NCBI RefSeq assembly: GCF_001463745.1
Contig: NZ_BBWJ01000045.1
Location: 1 to 64,000, forward strand
Reading direction: 5' to 3'
From: Aureimonas sp. AU22
Lineage (GTDB): Bacteria > Pseudomonadota > Alphaproteobacteria > Rhizobiales > Rhizobiaceae
DNA: 64,000 nt
Shown: positions 9,337 through 16,082 of the stretch, in pieces
Layout: the number at the start of each line of letters is the position of its first letter
Numbering within the stretch: the first letter of the stretch is position 1
The notes under the pieces: model-generated
Databases searched by the model: none
What the model was told of the DNA's origin: nothing
What the model saw: the letters and a program-made list of their open reading frames with translations, nothing else
Program-made: the position numbers and the translations under genes

Positions 9337-9690
9337 GCTTGACCGCCGGACGATCGATGAGCGTCTGAACCATGACGGTGAGCTCGCAACCGTTCACGTT
9401 GCGGGCTCACCGACTGTCCTTCGATACACCAACTCTCGAGCTGTCGCCGTTGTTTCCCGATCAAGCCGGATCGATCAAGCAAGACGGCGTGTCGGCCCGC
9501 TCAACCGGTTTTCGTCCGCCTCATTGGCCGAAATCGGCGCTGCCCTGCGTTGTCGGGCATATACATGCCTCTTACGTCGACTGGGCGCACGCAGCGTTGC
9601 GGACGAACCGTCTGGGAAGCTTCACGCCGTTGTCATGCGGCGCCCTTAAGGCCGGAGTAACGATTGATCCGATCTCCGTTCAGGTGAACC
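9337..9690. other. Intergenic region between the two RTX genes
   Basis: No gene is supported in this stretch. It contains the hairpin listed separately at 9377-9411 and, at its end, the leader of the second RTX gene with an AGGTGA ribosome binding site. The second gene therefore probably has its own promoter. Confidence 0.45.
9377..9411 (+). terminator. Hairpin downstream of RTX gene 1
   Basis: A 14-bp inverted repeat (9377-9390 with 9398-9411, a single G-U wobble in RNA, 7-base loop) lies 40 bases after the stop codon. There is no strong T run behind it, so it may act as a factor-dependent terminator or as an RNA-stabilising hairpin. Confidence 0.5.
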
Positions 9691-11793
9691 ATGGCGACCA
9701 CGACCGTTCTTTCCGGCCAGACCATTTCCGCACGCATCAACCTCAGCGGCTCTGATCTTCTCGACGTCGACGCCGGTGGCACGGTGTCCGTGAACTCCAA
9801 CGCTCAGAGCGTGCGGTTCAACAATCCGACGAATGGCGCCCTGATCGACAATGACGGACTGATCGAAAACCTGCAGTCGGCCGGGCGCGCCATCCGTTTC
9901 GAGACGAGCGTCGGCGCCACTCTGTATGCCACGATCGACAATGCCGGCACCATTCGCTCGGCCGACGATGCGATCCAGATCCAGGCAGGCTCGGTTACCA
10001 AGGGCTTGGTCGAGATCGTCAATCAGGGCACGATCCAGTCCACGGTCGGCCAGGCGGTGGACTTCGCCGGCGGGACGGGCAGCTTCACCACCGTGGTCAA
10101 CAACGGCACGAACGGCCGGATCCTCAGCGGCGAAAACGACGGCGTTCGCGTCGGCGGCATCGGTGAGATCACCAATGCCGGCCTCATCGACGGCGGCAGC
10201 AGCGCAACGCCCTTTGCCTCGGCCGATGGTGTTCAGTTCGAGGACGACACGAACGGCAGCGTCCAGAACTCAGGCACGATCTCCGGCGATCGCCACGGCA
10301 TCAACGCCGGCGCCGGCTCGAACATTTCGGTCGACAACGGCGTGAACGGAGTTCTCATCGGTCGCAACGGCTCCGGCGTCGGCTCGGACGGCGCGGCCAG
10401 CGTCATCAATCGCGGGCTGATCTCCGGCGGCTTCACGCCAGGAGTCGACATCAACAGCCCCGCCGGCCGCGACACGCAGGACGGGGTCTTCGACGGCGAT
10501 GGCGACGGCATCGACATCGACGGCCGGGCCGAGATCCTGAACTACGGCATCATCGAGGGAACCGGGGCCGGCGGCAACGGCTCCGACGGCTTGCCCAACA
10601 CGTCGGAGGGCATCGCGGCCGGTGGCGGTTCGATCATCAACGTCGCCGGCGCCACCATCCGCGGTCAGGGCCTCGGCATCCTGATCGACGATTCCTCGCA
10701 GGGGAACGCCCCCTTCGCGACCTCGATCGTGAACAGCGGCAGCATTTCCGGCGAGACCGGTACCGGCATCCGGATCATCAGCGACAAGGGTGATTCGATC
10801 ACCAACGATGATACGATCTTCGGCGGCAACGGCATCGCCATCGCCTTCGGCACGGGCCACGACACGCTCTTCATCGGCGCCAATTCGGTCATCGACGGCA
10901 TCAGCCAGGGCGGCGCGGGCACCGATACGCTGGACTACAGCGTCCTCCAGGACGGCCGCGGCGTGAACGTCGACCTCCGGGCGGGCATCGCGGACGGAAC
11001 CGGCGGTGTCACCGGCTTCGAGAACATCGTCGGCGGCAGCGGCAACGACGTCCTCATCGGCGACGCGGGACGCAACGTGATCAAGGGCGGCGCGGGCGAT
11101 GATGTGATCGGTAGCGGCGGCGGCGGTCCGGACTTCCTGGACGGCGGTGCCGGTGCCGACACCTACGTGGTTGGTCTCGGCACCGGCGACACGCAGTACG
11201 TCTTCGACAACGTCGGCGACAAGATCCTCACGGTCCGGATGGATGGAAACATTACCGAAGGGGAGACGGCGGCCGGTGGCACCGATGTCATCTGGTCGCT
11301 GATCGATATCGATCTGCGCCGCGATGACCTGACCTTCGTCGAGAACGTGCGCCTTCAGGGCACCGCGGATCTGAAGGCCACGGGCAACAGCCTCGACAAC
11401 CTCATTACCGGCAACGCCGCGAGCAACACGATCGCCGGGGGCCTCGGCAGGGATCAGCTTTACGGCAAGGGCGGCGCCGACACATTCGTCTTCGCCGAGA
11501 TGGGTGCGGCCAACCGCGATTCGATCTTCGACTTCGACGCGGACGACAAGATCCAGCTGAGCCAAGCCACTTTCGCCGGCCTCGACGCGAACGGCGACGG
11601 ATTCCTCGATCCGACCGCGCTGTCGCTGACGGGCAAGGCGGCCGGCAGCGCGGCGCAGCTGATCTACAGCGGCAACACCGGCATCCTGTCCTACGACGCG
11701 GATGGCGCCGGCGGCGCGGCTGCACAAGAGATCGCCTTCATCGGGAAGAAGCTGGGATTCCTCGGCATCGACGACTTCATCCTCGTCGCCTGA
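9691..11793 (+). CDS. Large secreted protein: beta-solenoid-like repeats plus RTX C-terminus
   Basis: A 700-aa protein predicted to be exported by a type I system. Residues about 30-370 consist of imperfect repeats centred on a hydrophobic-x-N-x-G-x-I/L pattern (ATIDNAGTIRS, VEIVNQGTIQS, GEITNAGLIDGG, AEILNYGIIEGT, TSIVNSGSISGE), which is what a right-handed beta-solenoid adhesin looks like. Residues about 430-500 carry RTX nonapeptides (GGSGNDVLIGD, GGAGDDVIGSG), and a second RTX block follows near 570-610 (GGLGRDQLYGKGGADTFVFAE). The C-terminus (IAFIGKKLGFLGIDDFILVA) ends in hydrophobic residues as in type I substrates. There is no N-terminal signal peptide. It follows the shorter RTX gene in the same direction; both probably reach the cell surface or matrix. 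Confidence 0.8.
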   Translation: MATTTVLSGQTISARINLSGSDLLDVDAGGTVSVNSNAQSVRFNNPTNGALIDNDGLIENLQSAGRAIRFETSVGATLYATIDNAGTIRSADDAIQIQAGSVTKGLVEIVNQGTIQSTVGQAVDFAGGTGSFTTVVNNGTNGRILSGENDGVRVGGIGEITNAGLIDGGSSATPFASADGVQFEDDTNGSVQNSGTISGDRHGINAGAGSNISVDNGVNGVLIGRNGSGVGSDGAASVINRGLISGGFTPGVDINSPAGRDTQDGVFDGDGDGIDIDGRAEILNYGIIEGTGAGGNGSDGLPNTSEGIAAGGGSIINVAGATIRGQGLGILIDDSSQGNAPFATSIVNSGSISGETGTGIRIISDKGDSITNDDTIFGGNGIAIAFGTGHDTLFIGANSVIDGISQGGAGTDTLDYSVLQDGRGVNVDLRAGIADGTGGVTGFENIVGGSGNDVLIGDAGRNVIKGGAGDDVIGSGGGGPDFLDGGAGADTYVVGLGTGDTQYVFDNVGDKILTVRMDGNITEGETAAGGTDVIWSLIDIDLRRDDLTFVENVRLQGTADLKATGNSLDNLITGNAASNTIAGGLGRDQLYGKGGADTFVFAEMGAANRDSIFDFDADDKIQLSQATFAGLDANGDGFLDPTALSLTGKAAGSAAQLIYSGNTGILSYDADGAGGAAAQEIAFIGKKLGFLGIDDFILVA

Positions 11794-11818
11794 CCCGATC
11801 CGTACCGCCATATGCGAG

Positions 11819-11848
11819 GCCGCCGAGCGAAAGCTGGCGGCTTTTTTT
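11819..11848 (+). terminator. Rho-independent terminator of RTX gene 2
   Basis: A GCCGCC/GGCGGC stem (11819-11824 with 11836-11841), extended by AGC/GCT around a GAAA loop, is followed directly by seven T residues (11842-11848). It lies 25 bases after the RTX stop codon. Confidence 0.88.
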
Positions 11849-11923
11849 CGTCGATGCGAGAGTGCACTGCATCCAAGAAGCGCTTCCGTCCGTATCTTGT
11901 CGATCGCGCGGTCGAGGTATGAG

Positions 11924-12118
11924 ATGGACGAGTTGGTACGGCGTATCGCTTTCGAGATCCAAGACGACGGTATGAGCCGCCTACAGACCCAGCGCCTCGT
12001 CGCTTCGGTCCTGGCCGCCCTCGAAACCGGTGACCAGATTGGCAGGTCGCTCGTCGTTCGGTCGAGCGCGCACCACGCCGTTCGGGAGGACGGTCCGCGG
12101 TTCTGCAGCTGGGACTAG
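11924..12118 (+). CDS. Possible small hypothetical protein (64 aa)
   Basis: Tentative ORF beginning MDELVRRIAFEIQDDGMSRL with a weak GAGG sequence before the ATG. The first half looks helical and protein-like; the second half is less convincing. It lies between the RTX terminator and tRNA-Ser. I do not recognise it, and it could be spurious. Confidence 0.3.
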   Translation: MDELVRRIAFEIQDDGMSRLQTQRLVASVLAALETGDQIGRSLVVRSSAHHAVREDGPRFCSWD

Positions 12119-12406
12119 CAAGGGTGTTCATCTCCGCCACAGCATCACCGTCGCGATGCGGGAGATGACGGCGCGGTAGGTGGTTGCGATTTAGGTTCAG
12201 CAACCAGCTTCCGGTCCCCAATCCCGATACATGAGCGCTCAACGATGTTGCGGTAGGTCGCGTCGAGGGCGGCAGCCTTCAAACGGGTTCCGCCGAGGAA
12301 ACGCCTATGGGCGTCAAGCTTCGACCGATTCGAAGATGCGCTGTCGGATGCCACGCCGAACCCATCGCGGGTGGCGTTTGGAGGATCTTCGGCTCTTGGA
12401 GAGCGA
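12119..12406. other. Region downstream of tRNA-Ser
   Basis: I see no gene here. It lies downstream of the tRNA 3' end (the tRNA is on the minus strand). No terminator hairpin with a T tract is evident. Confidence 0.35.
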
Positions 12407-12496
12407 TGGCGGATGGGGTGAGATTCGAACTCACGGTACGGTTCCCCGCACGGCGGTTTTCAAGACCGCTGCCTTAAACCACTCGGCCACCCATCC
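12407..12496 (-). tRNA. tRNA-Ser(TGA)
   Basis: A complete 90-nt class II tRNA. The acceptor stem GGATGGG/CCCATCC is perfect, the discriminator is G and the CCA end is encoded (12407-12409). The anticodon loop CTTGAAA gives anticodon TGA, flanked by a GCGGT/ACCGC stem. A long variable arm (GTGCGGGGAACCGTAC) and a GTTCGAATC T loop are typical of tRNA-Ser. The 5' end faces the integrase gene 80 bases away, so this tRNA is the likely chromosomal landmark of the integrated element. Confidence 0.95.
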
Positions 12497-12576
12497 AAGC
12501 CCTGATTTCGCTAGCGAATTTGGCTTGGCGGAGCGCCTGGAAGGCGGGTCTGCTACCGGATTGCTACCGAACGGCT
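12497..12576. other. Putative left attachment region
   Basis: Between tRNA-Ser and the integrase stop codon lie a perfect 12-bp palindrome (TTCGCTAGCGAA, 12507-12518) and a direct repeat TGCTACCG at 12551-12558 and 12562-12569, spaced 11 bases, about one helical turn. This arrangement would fit integrase or excisionase arm sites. The core crossover sequence could not be identified. Confidence 0.4.
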
Positions 12577-13734
12577 TTAGGCCTTCGGCTTTACCGCCTT
12601 GCGCACGGCAGCGTCAACAAGTTCGGCGGCGCTCGCGCCCATGCCAGGCATCGTGTGCTGGTACAAATCGATCGTGATCCCGATGCGGCTGTGACCGAGC
12701 CGCTCGGAAGCTACCTTCGGATGTACGCCAGCCATCAGCATCTGCGTCGCGTGGCTGTGGCGCAGGTCGTGGAAGCGGATGCGCGGCAGGTCGGTCTTGG
12801 CGAGGAGCCGTACCCACTCATGCGTCAGCGAGTTCGGCTGCAGCGGCTGGCCGTCTACCTGAGCGACAACGAACGCATCCTCGTCAGGGCGAACGCCAAG
12901 CCGAAGCTGCTCCTCGGCCTGCGTGAGACGATGCTGCCTCAGATCCTCGGCGAGCGCAGCCGAAAGGTCGACGACGCGCCCTGCCCCCGTCTTGGTAGGC
13001 TTGAGCCGGACGCCTGTCTTCGTCTGCTCTGCGGACTCCACCACCGTAAGACGCCGGCCGTCGAGATCGACGTTTCGCCAGCGGAGCGCGACGACCTCGC
13101 CGCGGCGCATGCCACATAGAGCTGCGAGCAGTACCGGGACGAAAATGCGCGTCTCCCGCACTGCGTCGAGAAGCTGCCCTGTCGTAACGGCGTCGTATGC
13201 GGTCATCGCTTTGCGCTCGATCTTCGGCGGCTTAGACAGCGCGGCAGGGTTCTTCTGGATCAGCTCCCAGGTGATCGCCTGCTTCAGCGCCTTGGACAGC
13301 ACGCGACGCGCGTGGTGGACGCTGCGGGGCGCTAGACCGCCCTTCCCGTCCCGCCGGCCGGACGTCAGTGCCTTCGTCCATGCTGTATCGACGTCGCTGG
13401 TTTTGAGCTTCGTCAGCAGGACGTGCCCGATCAGCGGAGCGATCGTCTTGCGGCATAGCTCGGCGTACCGCTCCCACGACTTCGGCGATACGGCTGCCTT
13501 CTCGTGATCCAGCCACGTGTCAAGGAACTCGCCGACGGTCGTCTTCTGAGGCTCAACGTATCCGCCGTGCTTCATCAGCGTGACGAGACGCGCGCACTCG
13601 ACCTGGGCCTCGCGCTTCGTGCCAGCAAACGAGTGCCACTTCCGCCGTCGCTTCCCTGTCACTGGGTCCGGCATCGGATGATCCAAAATGATCGCCCAAC
13701 GGCCCGGCGAGCGCTCTTTGATGGAGCCCTTCAT
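12577..13734 (-). CDS. int: Tyrosine site-specific integrase
   Basis: Phage-type tyrosine recombinase (385 aa) for insertion and excision of the element. The N-terminus has an arm-binding-like domain (KGSIKERSPGRWAIILDHP), a SAM-like core-binding domain follows at about residues 65-160, and the catalytic domain shows all conserved residues: Arg in CGMRRGEVVALRW, Lys in TKTGAGRV, HxxR in FHDLRHSHATQ, His in LGHSRIGIT and the Tyr nucleophile in IDLYQHTMP. The start overlaps the stop of the upstream gene (ATGA), so both are translated together from the minus-strand promoter near 14300. It is complete and looks functional. Confidence 0.95.
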   Translation of the reverse strand: MKGSIKERSPGRWAIILDHPMPDPVTGKRRRKWHSFAGTKREAQVECARLVTLMKHGGYVEPQKTTVGEFLDTWLDHEKAAVSPKSWERYAELCRKTIAPLIGHVLLTKLKTSDVDTAWTKALTSGRRDGKGGLAPRSVHHARRVLSKALKQAITWELIQKNPAALSKPPKIERKAMTAYDAVTTGQLLDAVRETRIFVPVLLAALCGMRRGEVVALRWRNVDLDGRRLTVVESAEQTKTGVRLKPTKTGAGRVVDLSAALAEDLRQHRLTQAEEQLRLGVRPDEDAFVVAQVDGQPLQPNSLTHEWVRLLAKTDLPRIRFHDLRHSHATQMLMAGVHPKVASERLGHSRIGITIDLYQHTMPGMGASAAELVDAAVRKAVKPKA

Positions 13735-14273
13735 TCCTCGTAATCCTCAGGGCTCGCGTAAAGCTCTGGGTGACGCTTATGCCTGCCGAGTTCGAAGTCG
13801 TTGATATGAGCTTTCAGCCTCTGGAACTGCTTAAAGCTTACTTCATCAGCCAGTTTTAATTGCGTCATGAATGTGCCACTTTCGCTGAGGTTGGCTAACT
13901 CTGTCACCATCCCATGAAGCTGCTCGCTAGAAAGTATCAATGCCCCAAGCATGTCGTCGTACATTTCGACAAATATGGTAGCGACTTCAGTTGCTCGTTT
14001 GGGGTTTTGTGCAATCTCTTCTGCGCTGACGTTGTGGATCGCAACCCGCATCTGGGTCGCAAGGTTTGTAGCCTCCCAGAATGGGTTCACTACCTCTGGC
14101 AGCTGCCGCTCCGTCCGAATTCCGATCTGAACTAAACGCCGGACAGCTTCCGACTTTGAGCGAATGCGGTTGCGCCAAGCCCACTCGTCGATCGCCTCCA
14201 TCTCAGACTTCGAGATGAACATGTTGAACCGCTCGCTTTTAGGTTCGTCCGCAGGCGTATCGTCGTCAACCAT
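13731..14273 (-). CDS. Ribbon-helix-helix-like element protein upstream of integrase
   Basis: A 180-aa protein. Residues about 15-50 (RFNMFISKSEMEAIDEWAWR, then RIRSKSEAVRRLVQIGI) have the beta-helix-helix pattern of MetJ/Arc DNA-binding domains; the rest is helical and may form a coiled coil. I chose the ATG at 14273, preceded by GAGGG, over the track start at 14351, which would run through the promoter/operator region. The gene is cotranscribed with int (ATGA overlap). It is a natural candidate for the repressor that binds the repeats at 14291-14375, but that is inference. Confidence 0.7.
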   Translation of the reverse strand: MVDDDTPADEPKSERFNMFISKSEMEAIDEWAWRNRIRSKSEAVRRLVQIGIRTERQLPEVVNPFWEATNLATQMRVAIHNVSAEEIAQNPKRATEVATIFVEMYDDMLGALILSSEQLHGMVTELANLSESGTFMTQLKLADEVSFKQFQRLKAHINDFELGRHKRHPELYASPEDYEE

Positions 14274-14290
14274 TCCCAACCCTCGAATGC

Positions 14291-14375
14291 ATGAACCTAC
14301 GTAGCTTACCCATCGAGGGGTTGCAATCGGGTTAATCCGTGCTACGTTCACCTATGAACCTACGTATGTTCATAG
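14291..14375. promoter_or_regulatory. Divergent promoters sharing one -35 box, with repeated operators
   Basis: A palindromic TTGCAA (14321-14326) can serve as -35 on both strands. The minus strand has TACGTA as -10 (14298-14303, spacer 17); the plus strand has TACGTT (14343-14348, spacer 16). The 13-base sequence ATGAACCTACGTA occurs at 14291-14303 over the minus -10 and again at 14354-14366 inside a 24-bp near-perfect palindrome (14352-14375, arms CTATGAAC/GTTCATAG) at the plus-strand transcription start. The copies are 63 bases apart, six helical turns. This looks like a lysogeny-type switch between int/RHH and the early operon. Confidence 0.7.
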
Positions 14376-14385
14376 GAGGCGCAAA

Positions 14386-14595
14386 ATGATGACGCTCGAT
14401 GACGCACTGAAGCAAGCCACCATCTCGGTGCCGGACGCTGGTCGGTTGTTTTTCGGGATGAGCCGAAACGCCGCGTATGACGCTGCGCGGAGCGGCGACA
14501 TTCCGACCATCAAGGTCGGCAGCCGTGTCCGTGCGATGGTCACGCCGCTGGCCGAGAAGGTCGGCTTGCAGTCCCGTGTCGGGCGTGCAGTATGA
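14386..14595 (+). CDS. Excisionase-like helix-turn-helix protein
   Basis: A 69-aa DNA-binding protein of the excisionase/AlpA type. The segment SVPDAGRLFFGMSRNAAYDA followed by GDIPTIKVGSRVR is the winged-helix pattern of MerR-like Xis proteins. A strong ribosome binding site (TAGGAGG) overlaps the right arm of the operator palindrome. It is the first gene of the plus-strand early operon, and its stop overlaps the next start (ATGA). It probably directs excision, or activates genes, when the switch opens. Confidence 0.75.
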   Translation: MMTLDDALKQATISVPDAGRLFFGMSRNAAYDAARSGDIPTIKVGSRVRAMVTPLAEKVGLQSRVGRAV

Positions 14596-15161
14596 GCTCC
14601 GGTCAGCGATTTGCCGCGCGGCACGAACGCATCGCCCGCCGGCGGAAGGACACCCAGCGCTCCCTGGATCGGTCTCAAGGAGCCTTCGGCCTCCAGTCCG
14701 ACGTTCGACCCGACGGCGACGAACTCGATGATGAGGCTAGGATCGCTGCATGGGACGCCGACCCTGAAGCGCGCGGTGGCCCGACCTTCACTGACGTTAA
14801 GGCTTGGCTGGCATCGCTGGACGAAGACGGAAGTGACGAGCGGCCGGCCGCCAAGTCGGACGCGATCACCCATCTGAGGGGCATAAGCCTGTCAGCCCTA
14901 GTCGGCGCTATGGTCTTCGATCGCGTCGCGAAGGCGGCGGCCGGCCGCATCTGGGATCGCTTGCTACGACACCGGTTCGGGCCCGACGACATCGCCGAGC
15001 TCGTGGACGACGAGGTCAGCCTGATGCGCATCCGGCTCAGTGAGCGACAGCTCGATGAGCTCGGCCGCGGCTACCTGCTCAACCTGTTCCGACGCCGCGT
15101 GGCGGCCGAGGGCAATAAGACCGCACAGCTGTTTGCAGCAGACTGCGGAGGTGCAGCATGA
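14592..15161 (+). CDS. Hypothetical element protein (189 aa)
   Basis: I do not recognise this protein. The N-terminus is rich in Arg, Asp and Glu (AARHERIARRRKDTQRS); the C-terminal half is helical (GPDDIAELVDDEVSLMRIRL). It overlaps its neighbours on both sides by four bases, so it is part of a translationally coupled early operon. Small accessory proteins in this position often modulate replication or host functions, but nothing in the sequence shows which. Confidence 0.65.
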   Translation: MSSGQRFAARHERIARRRKDTQRSLDRSQGAFGLQSDVRPDGDELDDEARIAAWDADPEARGGPTFTDVKAWLASLDEDGSDERPAAKSDAITHLRGISLSALVGAMVFDRVAKAAAGRIWDRLLRHRFGPDDIAELVDDEVSLMRIRLSERQLDELGRGYLLNLFRRRVAAEGNKTAQLFAADCGGAA

Positions 15162-15418
15162 GCCGGCTCGACTCCTACGCTCGTGAATGCAGGATCTTCG
15201 AGCGTGCCGAGGCGCGCGCCCTGCAGCAGCTACGGCTGCGTCGGATCGGCTCTATCGGTTACGACCGGCGCGCCCTGATCGAAACGACGGACGACCTCGA
15301 GCATGTCATTCGGCTCTCGCAGTTCGAAAGCGTCCGCAGGCGCGCTCGGGCAAGGCTGACCGAGATCGTTGACGAGGTAGCTCGCCGGCAGATCGAGGGC
15401 GACGAGGTGACGGCATGA
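15158..15418 (+). CDS. Hypothetical element protein (86 aa)
   Basis: Small, basic, predicted all-helical protein (MSRLDSYARECRIFERAEAR at the start, EIVDEVARRQIEGDEV near the end). Unrecognised. Its start and stop overlap the neighbouring genes by four bases, which strongly supports translation. The composition and the motif HVIRLSQFESVRRRARARL resemble the HTSFPLLRHRAQGLIARAF segment of the 69-aa protein encoded at 15768, so the two may be distant paralogues. Confidence 0.65.
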   Translation: MSRLDSYARECRIFERAEARALQQLRLRRIGSIGYDRRALIETTDDLEHVIRLSQFESVRRRARARLTEIVDEVARRQIEGDEVTA

Positions 15419-15771
15419 GCGCGGTCCGTCGTTCTTCGGCTGCGGCCGAGTTCACCGCCAACCTCCACCGGGCCGGGCTCGGCTCCTGCCGTACGGACCT
15501 CGAGGATGCCTTCCGGGCGCTCGTCGGCTGGCCCGGCGAGGCACCCATGCCGCACCTGAACGCAACGCAGCGGCAGGGCCTTCTCGTTGGAGTGTGCCGC
15601 GGGCTCATTGCGATGGAAAATGATCAGATCATGCCGTCGGGCACCTTCACCATCATTCTCGACGAGGCGGGCGCCGAACGCGTCGCCAGCGGCACTTACG
15701 CACACGGCGCCCAGGCGGTGCTCGACACGCCGGCGTTCTTAATGAACCTCACTCGGGAGAAGTCGTCATGA
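15415..15771 (+). CDS. Hypothetical element protein (118 aa)
   Basis: Unrecognised 118-aa protein, coupled by four-base overlaps to both neighbours. It has a mixed alpha/beta appearance (GLLVGVCRGLIAMENDQ, GTFTIILDEAGAERVASG). There is no membrane segment or signal peptide. Function unknown; part of the early operon ahead of the primase. Confidence 0.65.
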   Translation: MSAVRRSSAAAEFTANLHRAGLGSCRTDLEDAFRALVGWPGEAPMPHLNATQRQGLLVGVCRGLIAMENDQIMPSGTFTIILDEAGAERVASGTYAHGAQAVLDTPAFLMNLTREKSS

Positions 15772-15977
15772 CCAAGGTGATGGAATTCGCCGCCGAGCGA
15801 GACCTGCTGCACAGTGTGCATACCGATCTAGCCGTTGCGCGAACCACCAACGACTACGACGGGATAAAGGAAGCGGTCGACGATCTAGAGATGATCGTTC
15901 AGCACACGAGCTTCCCGCTACTGCGGCACCGCGCCCAGGGACTGATCGCTCGGGCGTTCGACCCCCACGACTCCTAA
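15768..15977 (+). CDS. Hypothetical element protein (69 aa)
   Basis: Small, acidic, helical protein (MTKVMEFAAERDLLHSVHTD) that ends the chain of four-base-overlapping early genes. Its C-terminal half resembles that of the 86-aa protein encoded at 15158 (a helix with VQHTSFPLLRHRAQGLI versus IRLSQFESVRRRARARL), which suggests a duplicated small family. Function unknown. A gap of about 100 bases separates it from the primase gene. Confidence 0.6.
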   Translation: MTKVMEFAAERDLLHSVHTDLAVARTTNDYDGIKEAVDDLEMIVQHTSFPLLRHRAQGLIARAFDPHDS

Positions 15978-16082
15978 AATGTCGAGCTGTCAGCAGAGGG
16001 GCGGCTACCACCCCGGCCCTCTGCGTCCAACCCATTCTAGGAAACGCCCTCTGGCTGCAACCGACGGCGTGGAGTTCTGTAC

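Noticed and set aside
10270-11811. Minus-strand frame of 513 codons inside the second RTX gene.
   Set aside because: It is a consequence of the high GC content and repetitive plus-strand gene; it has no start signal and a repetitive Val/Ala/Asp composition.
12507-12518. The palindrome next to tRNA-Ser as the attachment core, with AATTTGGC at 12517 and 27914 as an 8-base direct repeat spanning the element.
   Set aside because: The match is only eight bases, not inside the tRNA-Ser, and such a match between two short windows is not rare by chance. I do not claim it as att.
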